Shown here piece by piece: positions 1-4,735 of a stretch of 6,423 bases of DNA (position 1 is the stretch's first letter; each line of letters opens with the position of its first letter). The stretch is from Synergistaceae bacterium (GTDB taxonomy: Bacteria; Synergistota; Synergistia; Synergistales; Synergistaceae): NCBI GenBank assembly GCA_030539135.1, contig JAUNSQ010000091.1:1-6423 (forward strand), given 5' to 3'. A program made the position numbers and the translations under genes. The notes under the pieces are model-generated. The model saw only the letters and a list, made by a program, of their open reading frames with translations. It did not search any database and was not told the DNA's origin.

Positions 1-971
1 AGCGGGCCAGTGAAAACGTCGAACGTTCCGGCCGCCATCTTCTTCCTCTCCGCCTCGACCAGCGTTTTTGTTTCCGCGCTCACCGCGCCGCCGTACTCCG
101 ACAGCCTGACGACTTCGCTGTCCATGCCGAGCCATATCTGGTTTGGCTTCCACGAACCCACCGCTATCGACCTCACGGCCATGCTGTAGTATTTTTCCCA
201 GTCCCATACGACCGAGACTAAATGACGCGTCGGCGCCGTCTTCGCCATTGAATGGTTGTAGCCGACCACCCACATGCCAGCTTTTTCGGCCGCCTTTGGC
301 GCGAAGTCAGAGTCCACGTGCATCGCGAGGGTGTCGCACTTCGCCGCCTGCAGGGATTTGACCGCGGCGATTTCGCTCTTTTTGTCGCTCCAGGAGTATG
401 TCCAGACGACCTTGACGACGGCCTTTGGGTTTGCCTTGCGCGCGCCGATAGTGAACGCGTTTATCCCGCGGATGACCTCTGGTATCGGGTACGCCGCGAT
501 ATAGCCGATGCGGTTCGTCTTGGTGGCCTTCCCGGCGACGAGGCCGGAGAGGTAGCGGGGCTGATAGGCCCTGCCGAAATATGTGCCGAGGTTCTTTGAG
601 GCCTTGTATCCGCTGCAATGTACGAAGATGATCGACGGATACTTCTTTGCCGCGCTGAACACGAAATCCATCAGGCTGAACGAGTTTACGAAGACGACCC
701 TAGTTCCGGCGTTTATGGCCGCGTCGAGGGCCTTCTCCGTCCTCTGGTCTTCGCCCGCGTTCTCGAAGAATGTACTCTTGATGCCGGGGTTGAGCCGCTC
801 CATTCCGAGGCGGCCCTGCTCGTGCATATAGTTGTAGCCGCCGTCGCCCTTAGTTCCGATGTAGAGGAACAGCGGTTTTTGGTCCTTGAGCGCCACGGGC
901 TGGAGTGCCGAAGCCGCCGACGCGAAGCATATCGCAAATAATGACGCGGCGAACACTGCGTATTTTTTCAT
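1..971 (-). CDS. BMP-family ABC transporter substrate-binding protein, 3' end outside window
   Basis: This reading frame starts at the ATG complementary to 969-971 and stays open to the window edge, giving 323 codons without a stop. An AGGA ribosome site lies at 984-981 on the minus strand, about 9 bases before the ATG. Residues 1 to about 22 form a Sec signal peptide (MKKY, hydrophobic core, then ASAAS/ALQ). There is no proper lipobox, so a soluble periplasmic protein is more likely than a lipoprotein. The mature part matches the Bmp/PnrA-like fold: an opening strand with GTKGDGGYNYMHEQG (ligand loop of the GGYND/SFN type), then VVFVNSF, IIFVHCSGY, the conserved segment LGTYFGRAYQPRYLSGLVAG, IGYIAAYPIPEV and VVWTYSWSD. 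Known relatives bind nucleosides or other small solutes for an ABC importer; the ligand here cannot be told. Most family members are 340-390 residues, so only a short C-terminus is missing. Permease and ATPase genes would be expected beyond position 1. It follows yigZ by 68 bases on the same strand, with no clear promoter in between. Confidence 0.88.
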   Translation of the reverse strand, partial: MKKYAVFAASLFAICFASAASALQPVALKDQKPLFLYIGTKGDGGYNYMHEQGRLGMERLNPGIKSTFFENAGEDQRTEKALDAAINAGTRVVFVNSFSLMDFVFSAAKKYPSIIFVHCSGYKASKNLGTYFGRAYQPRYLSGLVAGKATKTNRIGYIAAYPIPEVIRGINAFTIGARKANPKAVVKVVWTYSWSDKKSEIAAVKSLQAAKCDTLAMHVDSDFAPKAAEKAGMWVVGYNHSMAKTAPTRHLVSVVWDWEKYYSMAVRSIAVGSWKPNQIWLGMDSEVVRLSEYGGAVSAETKTLVEAERKKMAAGTFDVFTGP

Positions 972-1039
972 AAAGTTAAATCCTTTTTTTTTGAGTTTAA
1001 TTTCTTAAAGCCAAGCATACCATATTGAGAACGGTTTAG

Positions 1040-1714
1040 CTATCCTTTATTCGGCCATCTCTCGCGGACGAAAGGTTCTTCGCCCCATTCGAGCTTGGAG
1101 AGGAGCCCCCTCGCCCTCATCTCTTCGAGCTGCGGGGAAATCTCGCGGCGCAGCGCGAGCGGGACTTCAAGAGAGGCTTCTACGTCCTCGCCGTAGCTCA
1201 CGTCCGCGCGCCCCTCGTCGAACCCCCATTTCTTGAGCGAAGTCAGCAGCGTCTTTGAATAGTCATAGCCGCAGGTGAGCGAGAGGGCGTTGTAATACTG
1301 CATCTCGACCGCGCCCGCCTCGTTAACAGCCAGCTCTGCGGCCTCGCCGTAGGCGTCTATCAGCCCGCGGACGCCGAGCTTTATGCCGCCGAAGTATCTC
1401 GTGACGACGACCAGCGTGTTGTCGAGACAATGCCGCTTTATCATGCCGAGAATCGGGCGCCCCGCAGTTCCGGCGGGCTCTCCGGCGTCCGAGGAGTGTT
1501 CGAGAGGCGAAGATATCCCTACGCGGTACGCCCAGCAATGGTGGTTCGCCTTGGGGTACAGCGCGGGGAAGGCTTTTATCGCCGCGCCCGCCTCGTCGGC
1601 GGACAGGGCCATACGGACGGAGCCGATAAAGCGCGAACGCTTCACCGTCAGCTCAACGTCAGCATCCCTGCGGGGCGCTGAAAAAATCAAATTTTCGAGG
1701 TCTACTTCGGCCAT
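1040..1714 (-). CDS. yigZ: YigZ/IMPACT family protein
   Basis: The protein has 224 residues, the usual size for bacterial YigZ (YvyE) proteins. The N-terminal UPF0029/IMPACT domain shows the family hallmarks in order: KRSRFIG (25-31), NHHCWAYR (57-64), SDAGEPAGTAGRPIL (75-89) and VVVTRYFGGIKLGVRGLIDAYG (102-123, core RYFGGIKLG). The C-terminal half (about 140-215) fits the DUF1949 ferredoxin-like domain. The family is linked to the eukaryotic translation regulator IMPACT and to nucleic-acid or ribosome-related roles, but its bacterial function is poorly defined. The start is the ATG at 1714-1712, because MAEVDLENLIF is followed at once by family sequence. It lies inside the last codons of the HIT gene, with a 13-base overlap and no strong ribosome site, which suggests translational coupling. 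The frame remains open far upstream, but that extension is a shadow of the HIT gene. Confidence 0.92.
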   Translation of the reverse strand: MAEVDLENLIFSAPRRDADVELTVKRSRFIGSVRMALSADEAGAAIKAFPALYPKANHHCWAYRVGISSPLEHSSDAGEPAGTAGRPILGMIKRHCLDNTLVVVTRYFGGIKLGVRGLIDAYGEAAELAVNEAGAVEMQYYNALSLTCGYDYSKTLLTSLKKWGFDEGRADVSYGEDVEASLEVPLALRREISPQLEEMRARGLLSKLEWGEEPFVRERWPNKG

Positions 1715-2211
1715 ACGGCTTTGAGGCGTTTCCACACGGAGTAATTCGCCTCGGAGAGCACGCGCACCTCGCCGAGCACCGGCATAAAGTTCGTGTCTCC
1801 GCCCCAGCGCGGAACGACGTGGATATGCAGATGCTGGTCGATGCCCGCCCCCGCTATCTTCCCGATGTTCATTCCGATGTTGAACCCCTGCGGATGCATC
1901 AGCTCCGTCAAGGTCTTGCAGGCCGTCTGGGTCAGCTCCGTCATCTCGGTCAACTCCTCCGGCTTCAGCCCCGGAAAGTCCGCCGTGTGGCGGTAAGGGA
2001 CCACCATAAGGTGCCCGGGATTGTACGGGAACGCGTTGAGTATCACAAAGGCGTGCTCGCCCCTGTGGAGGATGAGATGCTTCTCGTCGTCGTCGAGCTT
2101 CGGGAAGTCGCAGAAGATGCAGCCCGTCCCGCCCTTGACCTCCTCCTTCGGCGTGTTGTCGGAGTTGGAGAGGATATAATCCATGCGCCACGGCGCGGCA
2201 ATGTGATCCAT
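1702..2211 (-). CDS. HIT-family nucleotide hydrolase/phosphorylase-like protein
   Basis: This 169-residue protein belongs to the histidine triad superfamily. The catalytic triad QHLHIHVVPRW is at residues 126-136 (H127, H129, H131), where the middle histidine would form the nucleotidyl intermediate. Further family landmarks are the start APWRMDYI (6-13), a CIFC zinc-type knuckle (31-34), FPYNPGHLMVVPYRHT (61-76) and GFNIGMNIGKIAGAGI (109-124). The APWR opening plus CxxC resembles the Ap4A phosphorylase/hydrolase-like branch rather than the shorter Hint branch. Dinucleoside polyphosphate or adenylylated substrates are therefore likely, but the exact substrate is not decided by the sequence. 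It is cytoplasmic, with no signal peptide. The start at 2211-2209 places APWR at the usual distance; only a weak GGTG ribosome site precedes it. It is the first gene of a probable HIT-yigZ transcript. Confidence 0.92.
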   Translation of the reverse strand: MDHIAAPWRMDYILSNSDNTPKEEVKGGTGCIFCDFPKLDDDEKHLILHRGEHAFVILNAFPYNPGHLMVVPYRHTADFPGLKPEELTEMTELTQTACKTLTELMHPQGFNIGMNIGKIAGAGIDQHLHIHVVPRWGGDTNFMPVLGEVRVLSEANYSVWKRLKAVWPK

Positions 2212-2246
2212 ATAAGCACCAGCTTTCGTTAGTTTTCTTACGGATA

Positions 2247-2277
2247 ATTATAGTGCTTTTTCTATTGATATTGTCGG
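2247..2277 (-). promoter_or_regulatory. possible minus-strand promoter for the HIT-yigZ genes
   Basis: On the minus strand a perfect TATAAT lies at 2252-2247. Upstream candidates for the -35 box are weak: GACAAT (2275-2270, spacer 17) or CCGACA (2277-2272, spacer 19). The position about 35 bases before the HIT start is suitable. The -35 region overlaps the spacer of the divergent plus-strand promoter, so the two could compete. The call rests mainly on the -10 match. Confidence 0.4.
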
Positions 2278-2292
2278 CCTATATGGTATAAA
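2265..2292 (+). promoter_or_regulatory. probable sigma-70-type promoter of the SYLF gene
   Basis: TTGATA (2265-2270, five of six consensus bases) is separated by 16 bases from TATAAA (2287-2292, five of six). Transcription would start near 2299, giving a leader of about 30 bases. This leader contains a strong AAAGGAGG ribosome site at 2312-2319, nine bases before the ATG. Confidence 0.6.
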
Positions 2293-2328
2293 AGAATTAG
2301 CAGCACAAGAAAAGGAGGGAACTATTTT

Positions 2329-3027
2329 ATGAAAAAGAAATTTTCCATGATCCTGATACTGACGGCGATGATAGCAGTCCTCTTCTCAGCGGGGGCCGCG
2401 CAGGCCGAGAAAGCGCATGAGCGCCGCATAAGGATGTCGGCCGACCTCATCAACAAGATGGCGCAGGAGAGCGACGCCTCCAGCCTTGCCGACGTCATAA
2501 ACTCCGGCCGCGGGGTCGCTATATTCCCGGCGGTGACGAAGGCCGGCCTGATAGTCGGCGGACAGGTCGGAGAGGGCGTAGTCTTCCTCAAGAAGGGCAA
2601 GGGCAAATGGTCGGGCCCGGCGTTTATGGGGCTGTCCGGGGCGTCCGTAGGCTTCCAGATAGGGGCGCAGTCCGTCGGGCTTGTCCTTGTCATAACCAAC
2701 GAAGACGGCCTTAGGGCCTTCACGGGCGACAACAGCTTCAAGCTCGGCGCGGACGTGGCAATAGCCGCCGGCCCTGTCGGGCGCGACGCCTCCGCCGCGA
2801 CGGACGGCAGAGCCAGAGCTTCTATCTATAGCTACTCTATGTCCAAGGGCCTCTTCGCCGGAGTCTCCGTCGAAGGGTGCGTCATAAATCAGAACCGCGA
2901 CGCCTCGGAGGCATACTGGGGCAGGCCGCTCACTCCGAAGGCCGCGCTAGCGAAGCCCGCGACGGACAGAAGGGTCGCCGCGCTGGTGAACGCGCTCAAC
3001 AACCTCGTCAAAAAAGCACCGAAATAA
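2329..3027 (+). CDS. secreted SYLF (Ysc84-like) lipid-binding domain protein
   Basis: The protein has 232 residues with a clear Sec signal peptide: MKKKFSM, a hydrophobic core, and a cleavage-type AGAAQA/E near residue 26. The mature part is a single SYLF domain. It begins with a helical ADLINKMAQ region and continues with the hallmark stretches GRGVAIFPAVTKAGLIVGG (60-78), GEGVVFLKKGKGKWSGPAF, GASVGFQIGAQSVGLVLVIT and the ending SYSMSKGLFAGVSVEG. SYLF proteins bind phospholipids, and eukaryotic Ysc84 also binds actin; bacterial versions are exported and their role is not established. An envelope or periplasmic location follows from the signal peptide. The start is fixed by the strong ribosome site and by the signal peptide. 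It appears monocistronic, with its own promoter and with convergent neighbours downstream. Confidence 0.92.
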   Translation: MKKKFSMILILTAMIAVLFSAGAAQAEKAHERRIRMSADLINKMAQESDASSLADVINSGRGVAIFPAVTKAGLIVGGQVGEGVVFLKKGKGKWSGPAFMGLSGASVGFQIGAQSVGLVLVITNEDGLRAFTGDNSFKLGADVAIAAGPVGRDASAATDGRARASIYSYSMSKGLFAGVSVEGCVINQNRDASEAYWGRPLTPKAALAKPATDRRVAALVNALNNLVKKAPK

Positions 3028-3052
3028 AAAATATTGACGCAAGACGCAAAAG

Positions 3053-3080
3053 AAGCGGGGCGGCATGAGCCGCCCCGCTT
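3053..3080. terminator. GC-rich hairpin terminator between convergent genes
   Basis: Two perfect 12-base arms (3053-3064 and 3069-3080, core GCGGGGCGGC) enclose an ATGA loop. On the minus strand the stem is followed by CTTTTG, a short T-rich run. On the plus strand the run after the stem is poor in T. It therefore fits best as the terminator of the minus-strand GNAT/BFD operon, and it may also stop SYLF transcripts that end 25 bases upstream. Confidence 0.75.
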
Positions 3081-3111
3081 GCGCTATGTATCATTTCTAG
3101 TCTAATTCTTG

Positions 3112-3140
3112 TTTGGCCATAATGATTTCATACGGCCAAA
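3112..3140 (-). repeat. inverted repeat in the 3' untranslated region of the BFD-like gene
   Basis: TTTGGCC (3112-3118) and GGCCAAA (3134-3140) form a perfect 7-base stem. In minus-strand RNA the stem extends to 10 pairs through one G-U and two A-U pairs, with a 9-base loop. In plus-strand RNA the extension is broken by an A-C mismatch. This asymmetry suggests the structure belongs to the minus-strand transcript, about 28 bases beyond the stop codon. There is no T-run, so it is not a classical terminator; an mRNA-stabilising or processing hairpin is possible. Confidence 0.4.
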
Positions 3141-3167
3141 GGCGTCTTTGACCTTGGTTTTAGTAAA

Positions 3168-3428
3168 TTATTTCTTCTCGTGACAATGGCATCCGCCGCC
3201 GGCGTATATGATGTCGTATACCGGAAGGTATGCCTCAAGCAGAGCCTCGACGTTCCTGCGGCATCCGCACCCGGGCTTTCCGCATATATCGACGGACTTC
3301 ATAACGTCGTCCGCCGTCTTCGCGCCGTCCATTATCGCGTTGAGAACCATATTCTTCGTAGCCTTCGTCTCAGGGCAGACGACCTGTCCGGCGGGCGCGT
3401 CCTTTAGAAATTTCACTATGTCGAACAT
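3168..3428 (-). CDS. small cysteine-rich BFD-like [2Fe-2S]-binding-type protein
   Basis: The protein has 86 residues. Residues 17-66 follow the layout of the bacterioferritin-associated ferredoxin (BFD-like) domain: VCPETKATKNMVLNAIMDGAKTADDV, then a cysteine cluster CGKPGCGC (49-56), then a helix RRNVEALLEAY. In standard domains a first CxC pair precedes a distal CxxxxC. Here the first pair has only C18, while the distal group has C49, C54 and C56, so cluster ligands would have to be chosen differently. A separate glycine-rich tail GGGCHCHEKK (77-86) adds C80, H81, C82 and H83 and looks metal-binding. No signal peptide is present, so it is cytoplasmic. A GGGG-type ribosome site lies at 3440-3437, in the 12-base gap after the GNAT stop codon, so the two genes are probably co-transcribed. 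Possible roles are electron transfer or metal handling; the partner is unknown. Confidence 0.75.
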   Translation of the reverse strand: MFDIVKFLKDAPAGQVVCPETKATKNMVLNAIMDGAKTADDVMKSVDICGKPGCGCRRNVEALLEAYLPVYDIIYAGGGCHCHEKK

Positions 3429-3440
3429 CCGCGCCGCCCC

Positions 3441-4202
3441 TTAAATGTCGTCCGACGACGAATATATCGGAATATCCGCTAGAGGCGTGAAGCCGAAGTC
3501 GAGGTAGAAAGGCAGCCCCTCCTTGGTCGAGAGCAGCACGAGCGAGCTGCGCGTCTCAAACGCCGTCGCCGCCAGAGTCTCCATCATGCGCCGCGCGAGG
3601 CCCTTGCGCCTCTTCTCCGGCACCGTCGTAAAATAATATACGCCGTAGGCGTTCTCGCTCTTATGCAGCATGCCGCAGGCAATGGTGCGCCCGTCCTCGC
3701 GCATCGCGTAGAGGCGATTTTCCCAGCGAGCCGTGAGGAACTGCGCGAAATCGAGATAACTCTGCGGCGCGCTGCCCTTGCCTCCGAAGCCAGACCATAC
3801 GGTCGTGCCCCACTCGATCGCGCCCATCTGCCCGCAGACTATCTCCGCGTCCATGTTCCTGCGGTAATCCTTGGAGTATTCGAGCGACATCGCTGTATAC
3901 TTCTTCTTTACGGACAGCCCCGACGAGGCGAAGAAATCCAGCGCAGCCCGATCTAAATCCGGGAACTGCGGCACGATGAAAGGCGAGCCGCGCCATTCGA
4001 AGAAATCCAGCGCGTCGCTGACTTCGCCGGGGGTCGCTCGCTCTTTGAAGACGGCGTAATTCTCCCCCGCGAACGGAAGCCCCGAGAGCGCGGCGAACGA
4101 TCCGGAGGGCAGCCTTAGCAGCTTGCCGCCGGGGGTCCTGCCGAGCATCGCGGTGAACGAAAATATATTTTCCTTAAACGCGGACAAATTATCCATAGCC
4201 AT
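3441..4202 (-). CDS. GNAT-family N-acetyltransferase
   Basis: The protein has 253 residues. The C-terminal part (about 120-245) is a GNAT fold: NRLYAMREDGRTIACGMLH (strands 2-3), AYGVYYFTTVPEKRRKGLARRMM (strand 4 and acetyl-CoA pyrophosphate loop, R199/G201/A203 in the RxxGxA pattern) and LVLLSTKEGLPFYLDFGFTPL (closing motif with FY..FGF). The N-terminal half (1-115), with GENYAVFKERATPGEVSDALDFFEWRGSPFIVP, resembles the second, degenerate half seen in two-domain GNAT proteins. The substrate cannot be inferred. Two ATG codons are possible (4202 and 4196) and neither has a good ribosome site; the upstream one is given. It is divergent from the SUI1-like gene, with 66 bases between starts, and leads a probable two-gene operon with the BFD-like gene. 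Confidence 0.85.
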   Translation of the reverse strand: MAMDNLSAFKENIFSFTAMLGRTPGGKLLRLPSGSFAALSGLPFAGENYAVFKERATPGEVSDALDFFEWRGSPFIVPQFPDLDRAALDFFASSGLSVKKKYTAMSLEYSKDYRRNMDAEIVCGQMGAIEWGTTVWSGFGGKGSAPQSYLDFAQFLTARWENRLYAMREDGRTIACGMLHKSENAYGVYYFTTVPEKRRKGLARRMMETLAATAFETRSSLVLLSTKEGLPFYLDFGFTPLADIPIYSSSDDI

Positions 4203-4216
4203 ATTTTAACATGGTC

Positions 4217-4245
4217 TTGACTTAGAGCGCTACCGATGATAAATA
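4217..4245 (+). promoter_or_regulatory. possible promoter of the SUI1-like gene
   Basis: TTGACT (4217-4222, five of six) is followed by an AT-rich stretch GATAAATA (4238-4245) that could hold the -10 box with a spacing of 15-17 bases. The -10 match is only partial, so this is a candidate. It lies in the short divergent region shared with the GNAT gene. Confidence 0.35.
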
Positions 4246-4253
4246 AATTTTCA

Positions 4254-4261
4254 AAAGGAGG
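4254..4261 (+). promoter_or_regulatory. ribosome binding site that decides the SUI1-like start
   Basis: AAAGGAGG ends seven bases before the ATG at 4269. An in-frame ATG at 4236 lies upstream of this site and would translate through it (residues KGG), so 4269 is the true start. Confidence 0.85.
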
Positions 4262-4268
4262 CGTCGAT

Positions 4269-4673
4269 ATGCAAAGGGAAAAAAAGAAAAAGCTCGCGTC
4301 GGGCGACGGGTTCTCCATAGGGTTCGGCGACGGGTTCGGCGTATCCCTCGGCGAGCTGCTTGGAAAGGCGAAGCCTAGCGCGAAAAACGAGTACCCCGCG
4401 GAAAAAACGGAGCCTCACGAGCCGGACGAGAAAGTGCCTGCGAAGCCGGGCGCCAAGCTCCCCAAGCCGTCGATACAGCGCAGACGCGCCGGATGCGGGG
4501 GCAAGACCGTTACAGTCGTCAAATTCTCCGGCGGTGTGTCCATAGACTTGGAAGCCCTCGCGAAAGAGATGCGCCGCGCCCTAGGCTGCGGCTCCCGCGT
4601 CGAGGACGGAGAAATAATACTTCAGGGCGACATAGGAGATCGAGCGCTGGAATGGTTCGAGAAGAAGGGTTGA
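4269..4673 (+). CDS. yciH: SUI1/YciH-like translation factor with an extended N-terminus
   Basis: The protein has 134 residues. Residues about 70-134 are a SUI1 (eIF1-like) domain: QRRRAGCGGKTVTVVKF, then VSIDLEALAKEMRRALGCGSRV and the ending EDGEIILQGDIGDRALEWF. This matches the YciH pattern of a basic loop, KxLxKxLKxxxGxGG, and a DGxIxxQGD..D C-terminus. E. coli YciH is about 108 residues and influences the accuracy of translation initiation, so a similar ribosome-linked role is likely. Residues 1-69 are a low-complexity, lysine- and proline-rich arm with two GDGF units (12-15, 20-23) and no recognisable domain. The final 72 bases, from the codon for E112 to the TGA stop, are duplicated at 6058-6129. 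The stop codon also forms part of the -35 box of the next gene. Confidence 0.85.
   Translation: MQREKKKKLASGDGFSIGFGDGFGVSLGELLGKAKPSAKNEYPAEKTEPHEPDEKVPAKPGAKLPKPSIQRRRAGCGGKTVTVVKFSGGVSIDLEALAKEMRRALGCGSRVEDGEIILQGDIGDRALEWFEKKG
4302..4337 (+). repeat. short direct repeat inside the SUI1-like gene
   Basis: The 12 bases GGCGACGGGTTC occur at 4302-4313 and again at 4326-4337, spaced by exactly 24 bases, so the frame is kept. They encode the two GDGF units of the N-terminal arm. This looks like a small in-frame duplication. Confidence 0.6.
4602..4673 (+). repeat. direct repeat copy 1: 3' end of the SUI1-like gene
   Basis: These 72 bases align without gaps to 6058-6129, an offset of 1456 bases, with 8 mismatches. 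Four mismatches are synonymous, three change a residue and one swaps TGA for TAA. This copy is joined to the intact SUI1-like gene and has no terminator after it; a promoter follows instead. Confidence 0.92.
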
Positions 4674-4697
4674 CATAATTATTAGCAAGGCTATACT
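4670..4697 (+). promoter_or_regulatory. strong sigma-70-type promoter of the AlbA_2 gene
   Basis: TTGACA (4670-4675, perfect -35) and TATACT (4692-4697, five of six) are separated by 16 bases. The -35 box straddles the last codon and TGA stop of the SUI1-like gene. Transcription should begin near 4704, about 32 bases before the AlbA_2 ATG. Confidence 0.75.
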
Positions 4698-4718
4698 AAT
4701 TATTACTAATAATTAGTA
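4694..4718. promoter_or_regulatory. palindromic operator overlapping the -10 box and start point
   Basis: Two perfect 12-base arms (4694-4705 and 4707-4718) flank a single central C at 4706. Each arm contains TAATTATTA or its complement. A third copy of TAATTATTA lies at 4676-4684, inside the promoter spacer. A dimeric winged-helix protein bound here would block RNA polymerase, so autorepression by the adjacent gene product is the natural inference. The region is strikingly AT-rich compared with its surroundings. Confidence 0.65.
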
Positions 4719-4735
4719 ATCAGCGAGGGATCAAA

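Noticed and set aside
143..941. Several plus-strand reading frames of 70-115 codons
   Set aside because: They lie opposite the well-supported BMP-family gene, lack ribosome sites and show shadow-like composition.
1715..2191. A 383-residue minus-strand reading frame that would fuse about 160 extra residues to the front of YigZ
   Set aside because: The extra part lies in another frame of the HIT gene, shows no domain, and is compositionally odd (rich in Arg, Gly and Ala). The HIT and YigZ hallmarks account for both regions separately.
1819..2232. A 137-residue plus-strand reading frame
   Set aside because: It is the antisense shadow of the HIT gene and resembles no family.
4236..4268. Upstream in-frame ATG for the SUI1-like gene
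   Set aside because: It lies before the AAAGGAGG site and would translate through it; the ATG at 4269 is properly spaced.
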